NCBI GenBank assembly: GCA_027943245.1 | Contig: JANDJZ010001176.1 | Coordinates: 1 to 10,554, forward strand | Source: Acanthamoeba sp. SK_2022b | Lineage: Eukaryota; Discosea; Longamoebia; Acanthamoebidae | DNA: 10,554 nt | Reading direction: 5' to 3' | Part shown: piece after piece, positions 1 through 7,106 of the stretch | How the letters are laid out: each line of letters begins with the position of its first letter | How positions within the stretch are numbered: the first letter of the stretch is position 1 | Made by a program: the position numbers and the translations under genes | The notes under the pieces: model-generated | What the model saw: the letters and a program-made list of their open reading frames with translations, nothing else | Told to the model about the DNA's origin: nothing | The model's database searches: none

Positions 1-1
1 C

Positions 2-295
2 TCGTTCGTGGTCACAGGTGGCTGGGGAGGACCGCAGCAGGGCGGCTGGGGCGGCGCTCCTCAGCAACAGTGGGGCGGCCAGCAACAGTGGGGCGCTCCT
101 CCTCAGCAGCAGTGGGGCGGCCAGCAGCAGTCATGGGGCGGCCCTCCTCAGCAGGGCGGGTGGGGCGGAGCTCCTCCTCAGCAACAGCAGCAGCAGTGGG
201 GTGCCCCGCAGCAGCAGTGGGGCGGACCTCAGCAGGCCCCTTCTCCAGCGGGTGGCGCGGCTCCGCAGGCCGGGGCGCCTCCGCCCAAGCAGTAA
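2..295 (+). CDS. C-terminal part of a W/G/Q/P-rich repeat protein (5' end outside window)
   Basis: The frame is open from the left edge and ends at TAA (293-295), followed at once by an in-frame TAG (296-298). It encodes about ten imperfect units of the type WGG-(A/P)P-QQQ or WGG-QQQ, then an Ala/Pro/Gly tail ending PPPKQ. Such low-complexity W/G/Q/P tails are flexible and often found at the ends of trafficking, calcium-binding or RNA-binding proteins, but nothing in the visible part tells which; the folded part lies to the left of the window. The sequence at 12-16 (tcacag) could be a 3' splice site, so the exon may begin at base 17 rather than run off the edge. No function is assigned. Opposite-strand and shifted frames here are also open only because the DNA is repetitive. 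Confidence 0.75.
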   Translation, partial: SFVVTGGWGGPQQGGWGGAPQQQWGGQQQWGAPPQQQWGGQQQSWGGPPQQGGWGGAPPQQQQQQWGAPQQQWGGPQQAPSPAGGAAPQAGAPPPKQ

Positions 296-1109
296 TAGGA
301 CCTCCACTCATCATCTGCAGCAGTAAAGCATCTGGGATTCGCTTGAGCACTGTGACACTTTTTTGTTTGGATTATTGTTTGGAGCTCTGAACGTGCAGCT
401 ACAGGAGCGACAGCTTCCAAGCTGATAGAGTTGGTTAGGCTACCAAACTTGAAGAGGGCCAGCCTGTATTGTGATGGCTCCGTGGACAGAAACGTGGTTA
501 GTTGTGCTATGCGTATGAGCACTTGACCGCGTCAAGCTGGGAGGCCACTGGAAGGCTCAACCCGTACCACGTCTGCACAGACTTGGACATGCCTTAGCAG
601 GGTTGGTTGAGGGCAAAGGGCCACCCCAAGATCGACGAGGTCCTGCGGAAAGCTATTTGCTCGTGCAGCAGCCTCGACCCCAACCTTGCAACAAACTGAC
701 CTGGCGGTCGTCTCGGGGCCCTGTTGTCTGTTGTAAGATGGCACACTGACGTGGCAGTTCGATCAGAACCCGCACGGATCTCTACCCGTGACCTCACCGG
801 AACGCAGACTACCAATGGCCAAGCGTGTTCACAAAATTCCTTGGTCCAGATATGGATTGCATGTCAACGAAGGGGAATATCCGCGAAATTCCGTCCCGCT
901 CCAATGCACAATCAGAGATCTGAGTCCTCCTTGCCTTCGTTGCACTAAATCGCGGCAAACACGATCATAGCCACTGACAATCAAACGGCCAGCTCAAAAG
1001 TCTCGAGCGACGTCGGTCAGTCAGTCATCTTCTTACCCACACAGCCCCGCACAAGTACTACCCTACTACCTCACCTAGCAGTATCGACCAAGACCACCAG
1101 AACTCATTG

Positions 1110-1500
1110 AAAGATACGGCTTATGAGCACACCCCCGCCCGCCCTTGTCAAGTTTTGCCTTTGTCGACGTCTACGTGCCGCGCCTGTGAGACTGAGTATG
1201 GTGCTCAGACTGGACTTGCGTATGGGTTGTGCGTGTTTATGCAGGCACGCCACGGAGTCGACGGACAACGACAAGAAGAGACAACGACGAGCGATGGCCG
1301 CCAGAACCAAAGATACGGCTTATGAGCATCCCCCCTGCCCAAGTCAAGTGTCGCCGCCGTAGAGGAAAGCTCCGTGTCGTTTGCTGTGTGAGTCTGAGTA
1401 TGGTGCTCAGACTGGACTTGTGTCTCGATCGTGCGTGTTCCTGCAGGGGTCGGGCGTCAGCAGTGAGCACACTAGCGTTCGCCAGGTGCATGAGGAAGGT
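1110..1500. repeat. Diverged tandem duplication, unit about 200 bases, two copies
   Basis: The 20 bases at 1110-1129 recur exactly at 1309-1328, an offset of 199. A second block, beginning ctgagtatggtgctcag and continuing into actggacttg, occurs at 1192 and again at 1394, an offset of 202. Shorter matches (gtgcgtgtt...tgcagg) follow in both copies. Sequence between these blocks has diverged, so the duplication is old or only parts are constrained. The shared block contains a 5-bp inverted repeat (ctgag...ctcag, 7-base loop) kept in both copies. No gene is recognised in either copy. Confidence 0.8.
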
Positions 1501-1527
1501 ACGTTGAAGGTACGTTGAAGGCACGTT
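1495..1527. repeat. 11-bp tandem repeat, three copies
   Basis: Three adjacent copies of gaaggtacgtt are visible at 1495-1505, 1506-1516 and 1517-1527; the third has one change (c for t). They lie at the right end of the 200-base duplication. No function can be read from them. Confidence 0.9.
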
Positions 1528-1577
1528 GGGTCGAACCTTGTTGTTTGGGCATTTGTCGTTGCCCTGACTTGATCAAT

Positions 1578-1599
1578 AAATCGTTTCATTCAACGATTT
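1578..1599. repeat. Perfect 8-bp inverted repeat next to AATAAA
   Basis: aaatcgtt (1578-1585) pairs with aacgattt (1592-1599) around a 6-base loop. The AATAAA at 1575-1580 overlaps the left arm. The block atcaataaatc here also occurs near the end of the copia LTR (1893-1903), so this may be a remnant of a related element or a transcript end; neither can be shown from the sequence alone. Confidence 0.6.
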
Positions 1600-1782
1600 T
1601 GCTCGTTGTCTCTTCTTCCCTCCGTCCGTAGTCTCAGTTGATTAATGCGCCAAGGCAACATTTTTGTGACATTCATCAAAGATGGAGGTTCCTGGTGAGG
1701 ACGATGAGCAGCGCGTCAACTTGCTCAAGAAGCACAGAGCACCACAAACGCATGGCTCCAAGTGCGTTACAGCTCTACAGAC

Positions 1783-1918
1783 TGTTGGAGTTTCAGTCGT
1801 GACTCCTCTTTTCTCTATTTTTCTTTTCTCTTTCCTTTTCTGCGCTCCACGTCTCTTCGCAGCCCTCCACCCTTTTAGTACCGCTCTGGTCATCAATAAA
1901 TCACCTTCTTCTCCAACT
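1783..1918 (+). repeat. Putative 5' LTR of the copia element (136 bases)
   Basis: The right boundary is set by the primer-binding site that begins at 1919. The left boundary is set by TG at 1783 and by a 7-bp terminal inverted repeat, gttggag (1784-1790) with ctccaac (1911-1917), resembling the TGTTGGA...CAACA ends typical of copia LTRs. The last base is T rather than the expected A. The LTR has a long pyrimidine-rich stretch (about 1802-1875) and an AATAAA at 1895-1900 that could serve for polyadenylation. No second copy was found downstream, so the boundary is an inference from the ends and the primer site. Confidence 0.7.
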
Positions 1919-1931
1919 GGTTATGGGCCCA
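1919..1931 (+). other. Primer-binding site matching the initiator tRNA-Met anticodon arm
   Basis: ggttatgggccca is complementary to the anticodon stem-loop of eukaryotic initiator tRNA-Met (the complement contains the CAT anticodon). It sits directly after the LTR end. Drosophila copia and its relatives prime reverse transcription from a 5' half-molecule of this tRNA cut in the anticodon stem, rather than from the tRNA 3' end, and this site fits that mode. Confidence 0.85.
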
Positions 1932-1980
1932 CTGTGCCCACTCATAAAGTGACACATTTGAAGATTTTTCAACACCAACA

Positions 1981-3300
1981 ATGTCCCTCAAAGACACAAC
2001 TGTCTATGACAAACTTGAGCCTGGTAATTGGGAAGAATGGGAGCAGAACACTCTCAATCTTCTTGATACAAAACATCTCCATGAGTACATTGAGGTTGAC
2101 TATGGTCCTGCCATAGATTGAGCCAAGGAGTACTGCTGGCTGTGTCAACAAGAGGTTCTTAATTTCGCCGCTTCCCCTCTTGCTCCCTCATCTTCCTTCA
2201 GGGAAGACTCTGTGTTCAAGCCTGAGAGTGAGAAAGCTGCTGCTCTCATGAAGGCCTCTGCTCAAGCTGACAACCTCCAAGCGACCATCAACCTCCTCAG
2301 CAAGCTGAAGGCCGAGGACACTGAAGAGCAGGTCAAGTGCACTTGTGCTGAGCTGGCTGCTGTCAAGGAGAAGATCACTTGCCTCAAGAAGAACTCCAGT
2401 TCTGGAGGTGGTGCTACACCCATTGCCAAGATCAATGAGCTTGTCTTCCCTGGTAAAGATGAGGCTGTGATCAAGACTCATCTTGAGAGTGTCTGCAAGC
2501 TTGAGATTGGCGCTGCCCACACCCACGCCCTCATCTTGGCTTCTGTCAGCAAGAGCCTCAAGAGCTATGTGCAGGTGGTGACAAAGGGCAAGCCCAACCC
2601 CTATGGCACGCCCTCAAGGAGCGTTTCTACAACAAGTTGCTGAACCTGCAGGTGAACCTGCAGTGCTTCAACCTTGCCTGCAAGGAGAGTGATGAGCACA
2701 TGATGGACTACATTGTGTGCCTTCAGCAGCTTTGACATCAAGTGTCCACAACTGCGAGCCCCATTGGCAATGACACCTTTGTTGTGTGTCTATGAGCTGG
2801 CCTCCTGAGTGAGTACAACATGATGCAGAGCACAATCGCTGGCTACATCAAGAGCAGGGCCAAGATTGACACTGAGGCCATTGACCACATCTGTGCAATC
2901 CTCCTCAATCATGAGACAATCCTTGAGAACATCCACATGAGTGACTCTGCAGTGCTGTGGACTACTCCCTCCTCTGGTCAATGTGACCGCAACTGGCATG
3001 ATTGCTCTGCCTCCTCCTCTTCTAGCTCTAGCGTGCAACAACACAATGCCATGCACACTTGCCAGCATGACAGTGCGCAGCAGCACCCTCCTGCCTGCAG
3101 GATGGATCAGTACTGCATGTTCCACAATGCCCCTGGGCACACTCTCAAGAACTACAACACTGCCAAGGCCGCCAAGAACGCCAACAAGAGCAGAGACACA
3201 GGGAAGCATAACAAGGAGCGACCTCTGCACAAGGCAAAGGCTGACAAGACCCATCTCACCATGGTGACTCCTGCTCTGGCAGTGCAGGCCTATAGAGACA
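1981..3300 (+). pseudogene. gag of the copia element, broken
   Basis: ATG 1981 follows a 50-base leader. The first 46 codons (with ...PGNWEEWEQN..., as in the gag N-terminus of copia elements) end at TGA 2119. The same frame continues to about 2560-2600 through a charged, probably helical stretch (LLSKLKAEDTEEQVK). The frame then moves to one that encodes a UBN2-like capsid segment, LWHALKERFYNKLLNLQ...MMDYIVCLQQL (2601-2732), with TGA at 2733 and 2793, followed by AGLLSEYN. The C-terminal part has a zinc-knuckle-like YCMFHNAPGHTLKNY near 3111-3155, with the last zinc ligand apparently Tyr instead of Cys or His, then a Lys-rich tail. Gag forms the virus-like particle and binds RNA. This copy cannot make a full product. 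Confidence 0.85.
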
Positions 3301-3309
3301 GCACATGCT

Positions 3310-4706
3310 GTGCGCTTGACTGCTCTGGCTGCTGCCTCAGCTACTGCCTCTGCCACTGCTGCTGATGTGCTGTGGCCCATGGACAGCTATGACAGTGACA
3401 ACTGTCTTCTCTCTGACTGCACATGCGTTCTGGCGCCCATGTCCAGCATGCAACCTCCACTGCCATGGAATCTGTTTCCTGTGCCCATTGTGGACTCAGG
3501 GTGCACACTGCACCTGACTGGTCATCTGCAACTGCTGCACAAGTACGTCCTGCATGAGCCTCACAGCATTAGTGTTGCCAACAACAACACAGTGATGTCC
3601 TATGGCTCTGGCATCCTATGTGGCTGTATTATGATTGATGGATGCCTTGAGCCCATCCAGATCAAGAATGTCCAGCATGTCCCCAACATCCCTCACATGC
3701 TTATCTCCCCTCTCCAGCTAGAGGACAACAGCCTCACTATCCAGTGGCGCCAAGGCTATGGTGTTGAGTTCTATCAGGGCTCACGCCTGCGCCTGTACAC
3801 TATCTGTCATGGCTGGCACATCATCTTGCTGATCTACCTTAAGGTTCTCAACTCCACATCCACTCCACCACCTGCTGTGCCTGCTCTGGCTGCACTCACT
3901 GTCAACCTGGATCTCATCCATTGTCACCTCAGCCATGTGTGTGAAGCAATGTGCCACATGCACATCAGGCAGTCTGACTGCTACACTGATGCTGAGAAGG
4001 CCTGCCTCTGCCACAGCCATCTCATGCAGCCCTGTTGTGTCTGCGCCCTTGGCAAACAGGTTGCTGAGCCTCATCAGAAGGCACCTGTTCCTCCTGAGGT
4101 GTGCAATGAACATCCTGGTGAGACCATCTCTGCTGATCTCCTCAAGATGGACGTTCCATCTGTCAGCAAGTGCCACTATGTTCTGGCAGTCACTGACGTC
4201 TCAATGCACTATCACTGGACTGCTCCTATCAAGCTCAAGAGTGATGCCACTGACAAGCTGCGCCACATCATCCTCAGCATGCCTGAGATGCACTGTCCTG
4301 AGATGCTGCGCACTGATGGTGGTGGCGAGTTCTACAACACACATCTCAAGCTCTGGCTCACTGAGCAAGGGATCCTGCATCCTCCAGCGCCACTGTACAC
4401 ATCTGAGTACAACGGCCTGTCTGAGTGCTTCCTGCGCACACTGGTGGTGTGCATTTGCTGTCTTTTCATCAACACTGGGCTGCCTGACAAGTACTGGGCT
4501 GAGGCTTGTGCCCACGCAACCTACCTCATCAACATTGTGCTGACCAAGGCCAACATGGACCATGCATCACTGTATCAGCTGTGGCATGGGCACCCACTGC
4601 CCTCCCTCTTGCTGTGTGTCTTTGGCTGCCCTGGCACAATGGTTGCACCTGGCAAGCATAAGAAGAAGCTCCAGCCGCACACAGTCAACTGTGCTTTCTT
4701 GGTCAT
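3310..4706 (+). pseudogene. pol of the copia element: protease and integrase core, open frame
   Basis: One uninterrupted frame (open from 3268 and running on to 5241) encodes protease and integrase. The aspartic protease motif IVDSGCT has its Asp at 3493. The GAG-pre-integrase/zinc region reads IHCHLSH...CCVCALGK, so the HX4H and CX2C zinc ligands are all present. The integrase catalytic triad is intact: Asp in ISADLLKM (4135), Asp in LRTDGGGEF (4315) and Glu in YNGLSEC (4423), with exactly 35 residues between the last two. The later ...YWAEACAHATYLIN... matches the helix that follows the core in copia integrases. After CAFL (near 4706) the frame is no longer homologous; the match moves to another frame. 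The domain is complete, but the element as a whole is dead. Confidence 0.9.
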
Positions 4707-5147
4707 CACCCAACCTCCACATCAATCTACCATGTGCTCATCACCTCAACTGGTTGTGTCACTCACTCCCACAACGTCATCTTCAATGAGACTGCATGTG
4801 CGCTGCCTGTTGACACATCAGCCTCCACCTGCAAGCTCTTCAATCTGTCTCAGTTCTCACGTGTGCATGTGCTTCCTCAGCTCTTTGACCCTGCTGCTGT
4901 CACTCCATCATCAGATGACAGGGGTGAGCATGAGGACACTTCATCTGATGATGTGCCACCAGCATGTGAGTCCACGCTCACATCAGTGCCTTCAGCTGCG
5001 CCCACACCCACACTTGTGTCTGCGCCAGCATCCATGCCAACTACACCAGCGCCTGGGCCTGCGCCTACTCCCGCTGCTTCTGCATCTGCATCTTCGCCTT
5101 CATTGCCAGCATCTGTGTCTACATCTCAAGCAAGCAAAACGCTCTGA
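4707..5147 (+). pseudogene. Integrase C-terminal region and Pro/Ala/Ser-rich linker, shifted frame
   Basis: From about 4707 the copia match continues in a different frame: SIYHVLITSTG...HNVIFNETA corresponds to the usual 'yrvydp...i.rdv.FdE' end of copia integrase. It is followed by an acidic, Ser/Pro/Ala-rich linker (about 4890-5130) like those that separate integrase from RT. This frame closes at TGA 5145. The original pol frame is also open across this stretch but reads as low-complexity Cys/His/Leu, so it is a shadow here. Confidence 0.75.
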
Positions 5148-5809
5148 GAAGACCTGGTCTGCGCATGCTGCAGTGAACAGTCAGCCACTCCCTGCTCTCA
5201 TGGGCAGAGAACAGAAGCATCTGGCGATCACTACTCCTTGACTCCTTCTCAACAACAGGGGTGCCAACCTGAAGGTTCCCATGGCCAAGACCAGCTCTGG
5301 TTGCCAGATCTATGCCAACATGCACATAGGCCCTCCTAAGCCTTCTCATGCACTTGTTGCTGACAACAATGCACACACCTTCGTGGCCTACCTCAACCAG
5401 CAGTACCATCACATGGCACTGGCCCTCAACCTCGCCAATCATCAGATTCCCATCCCAACAAACTTGCATGAAGTGCTCACCTCTCTCTGCCAGAGACAAA
5501 TGGCTGGCAGGGTTGAAGCATGAATTCAATGCCATCATCCTCAACAGCGCCTTTGAGCTGCTCCCTCTTCCAAATGGACAGAAGGCCATCACACACTGGG
5601 TGCTCAAGATCAAGCACAACAGCTCATACAAGGCCAGATGGGTCACCCACAGCTTCTCTCAACATGAAGGCATCAACTACAACCACACCTACATGCCTGT
5701 TCTACATCTCAAGAATCTGCGTGTGCTGACAGACCTTGGCATTCCAACATCAGATCATGGTCTTACCCACCTCAACATCAAGGGACAGAAATGTACTGTG
5801 TGTGCTTGA
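5148..5809 (+). pseudogene. Truncated reverse transcriptase of the copia element
   Basis: From about 5148 the pol frame is resumed with TGA at 5239, reaching IPTNLHEVLTS (5449-5481), the 'P.t..EAl' stretch before copia RT. The match then moves one frame on at about 5480-5495 and reads DKWLAGLKHEFNAII, FELLPLPNGQKAI, SYKARWVTHSFSQHEGINY and PVLHLKNLRVL. These are the opening segments of the copia-type RT (RVT_2). The place of the first catalytic Asp (usually DVKNAFL) reads LNIKGQKC, so that Asp is lost, and homology ends there. The frame closes at TGA 5807. The rest of RT and RNase H are missing. Confidence 0.85.
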
Positions 5810-6182
5810 CTTGGCCAAACTGAGTGTTCAGGAAAATAAGACAGTGACTCTTTTTCTGTAGACAGCACCTGTCTGGGAAGGTGTCCTAAATGCTACCACG
5901 TCCTTCATCCTCCTCACCTCACTTCCACAGGACAGAAGCACACTCAATTTGCTCCTGCTCCATCACCAGCCATGGGCTACGCTTTTTCGTAAAGCCCACA
6001 GCAGGCCCCGAAGTTTCCTGGCGGGCTTTTGAATACCATGCCATGCATTTCACGCATTCCGTCATTCTCTGCTTTCGGTGGAATGGAGTAACCGAGACAC
6101 AGCAGCAGAAGGCACACCAAGCATTAGCTCAACTCTACACCCCCACCACACAACTCTACACCCCACACCAGAAGCACAAGCG
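5810..6182. other. Region between the copia relic and the SPRY gene
   Basis: I see no gene here. It holds the broken end of the retroelement, an imperfect hairpin (gggctacg at 5974-5981 with cgtaaagccc at 5988-5997), and a 21-bp tandem duplication (6130-6150, 6151-6170). The right part is probably promoter and 5' UTR of the SPRY gene. No copy of the LTR was found, apart from a weak pyrimidine-rich likeness around 5841-5862 that is not convincing. Confidence 0.5.
6130..6170. repeat. 21-bp tandem duplication in the SPRY gene leader
   Basis: caactctacacccc begins at 6130 and again at 6151; the following bases also match, giving two copies of a unit of about 21 bases. It lies just before the preferred start codon of the SPRY gene, in sequence whose composition is unlike the coding part. 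Confidence 0.85.
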
Positions 6183-7106
6183 ATGGAGGCGCCCATGGAA
6201 GAGCAGCAAGGCATTATGTACGCCGGTCTCTCCTTTCACCTGCACGAGCGGGTTACCGACGGCAAGGCCCTGCTCTTGGTCACCGCCCAACGCGACGCTG
6301 ACCCCCTCCACGCGGTCACGTACAAGCTCGAGGTGCCCGGCGACAAGGTCGAGCGCACCACGCACGGCTTGTGCCTCACCGTGGTCCACCTCGCCAAGGG
6401 CCTGGCTGCCGCACTCAGGCAAGCCGACGGCTGGACCGCGACCTTGACCGGCCCGGCCGACGGGGAGCGCCCGCAGCTGAAGCTGACCGTGCGCCACGCG
6501 CTGGGCTTCAGGGACGTCGAGTTCGACCTCACGTTGTCGGCCGAGAAGGTGAGCATCGAGGACCGGCTGGACCACCTCCTGCGCGTGGTGGGCCATCGCA
6601 GCAGCGACGTCTTTGACCGGCGCCACGCCAACATAGACCTCTTCCACGGCGGTCTCGGCGCGGTGGTGGCCCGCCCCAACAACCTGCACGCCGCGGCGAC
6701 GACGGGACAGCTCTACACGGAGGGCCGCCACTATTTGGAGTGGCGTCTGCTGCGCTGCGCCAACAACTACTGCATGGTGGGCGTGACAGAGACCCTGGGC
6801 GACTTCCACCCCTACCCCGGCCACGCCTCGCAGGCCAGCGGCAAGGCGCTCTACGGCCACAACGGCCACTGCTACCGCGACGGCACTAGCGCCGACTACG
6901 GGCTGGGCGGCTTCGGGCCGGGCGAGTACGCGGGAGTGCTACTCGACATGGACGACCACACGGTGACCTTCTCTATCAACGGGCGCAAGGGCCAGCCGAT
7001 GCCGCTCACGGGCAGGGCCTACTACTTCGTGGCCACCCTCTACACGATGGGCGACGCGATCGAGCTGTTGCCGCAGTACTGCTGGCACAGCTACCGCCAG
7101 CAGTAG
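6183..7106 (+). CDS. SPRY-domain protein with an unassigned N-terminal domain
   Basis: This is a 307-residue protein from ATG 6183, without introns. Residues about 165-300 form a SPRY domain: GRHYLEWRL, then YCMVGVTE, ALYGHNGH, GEYAGVLLDMDDHTVTFSINGRKG and PLTGRAYYFVATLY, matching the 'vGv...', 'GD.igv.lD....tvtF..NG' and 'yPavs' parts of the family. SPRY domains are protein-binding modules in ubiquitin ligase adaptors, RNA helicases and others; the partner here is unknown. Residues 15-140 form another domain of predicted strands and helices that I do not recognise. The frame is open upstream to an alternative ATG at 6078, which would add 35 residues. I prefer 6183 because GC-rich, CpG-rich coding composition begins there, the upstream part contains a tandem repeat, and the context is good (G at -3, G at +4). 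Confidence 0.85.
   Translation: MEAPMEEQQGIMYAGLSFHLHERVTDGKALLLVTAQRDADPLHAVTYKLEVPGDKVERTTHGLCLTVVHLAKGLAAALRQADGWTATLTGPADGERPQLKLTVRHALGFRDVEFDLTLSAEKVSIEDRLDHLLRVVGHRSSDVFDRRHANIDLFHGGLGAVVARPNNLHAAATTGQLYTEGRHYLEWRLLRCANNYCMVGVTETLGDFHPYPGHASQASGKALYGHNGHCYRDGTSADYGLGGFGPGEYAGVLLDMDDHTVTFSINGRKGQPMPLTGRAYYFVATLYTMGDAIELLPQYCWHSYRQQ

Larger units (their letters stand above)
296..1782. other. Gene-poor stretch without recognised coding sequence
   Basis: After the tandem stops of the first gene there are about 1.5 kb with only short, compositionally random open frames on both strands. I recognise no protein, tRNA or rRNA. It presumably starts with the 3' UTR of the first gene. A perfect 6-bp hairpin (522-527 with 531-536, loop cgc) lies near the start. 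The right half holds a diverged tandem duplication (1110-1500), an 11-bp triplet repeat (1495-1527) and an AATAAA next to a hairpin (1575-1599), listed separately. The last 100 bases before the LTR contain a short open frame starting at 1682 that runs into the LTR and cannot be judged. Confidence 0.6.
1783..5809 (+). mobile_element. Degenerate, 3'-truncated Ty1/copia LTR retrotransposon
   Basis: The element shows copia order: LTR, tRNA primer-binding site, gag, protease, integrase, reverse transcriptase. In Ty3-type elements integrase follows RT, so the order seen here is diagnostic. Signatures are a UBN2-like gag, the protease DSGCT motif, the HHCC zinc site and DX35E core of integrase, and the KAR/EGI..N part of RT. 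It is not active: there are four in-frame TGA codons (2119, 2733, 2793, 5239) and about five frame changes (near 2560-2600, 3268-3310, 4706, 5100-5150 and 5480-5495). Homology stops after the first third of RT at about 5800. RT active-site YxDD, RNase H, polypurine tract and 3' LTR are not seen. CpG is rare throughout (7 in 3481-4200 by eye) while flanking host genes are CpG-rich. Confidence 0.92.

Noticed and set aside
12..522. Long minus-strand and shifted-frame open frames over the W/G/Q repeat
   Set aside because: They arise from the repetitive, stop-poor DNA of the plus-strand coding repeat; their translations are themselves low-complexity and show no start or splice logic.
2790..3380. 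Minus-strand open frame of 196 codons inside gag
   Set aside because: It is antisense to a recognisable gag/zinc-knuckle segment and has no family resemblance; it reflects the low stop content opposite Cys/His/Lys-rich coding sequence.
5841..5862. Possible remnant of a 3' LTR (cagtgactctttttctg against LTR cagtcgtgactcctcttttct)
   Set aside because: The likeness is short and pyrimidine-rich, needs gaps, and lacks the terminal inverted repeat and neighbouring LTR sequence, so chance is the better explanation.
6156..6869. Minus-strand open frame of 237 codons opposite the SPRY gene
   Set aside because: GC-rich coding DNA leaves antisense frames open. The plus strand encodes a clear SPRY domain, and the antisense translation is Val/Ala/Gly-rich without motifs.
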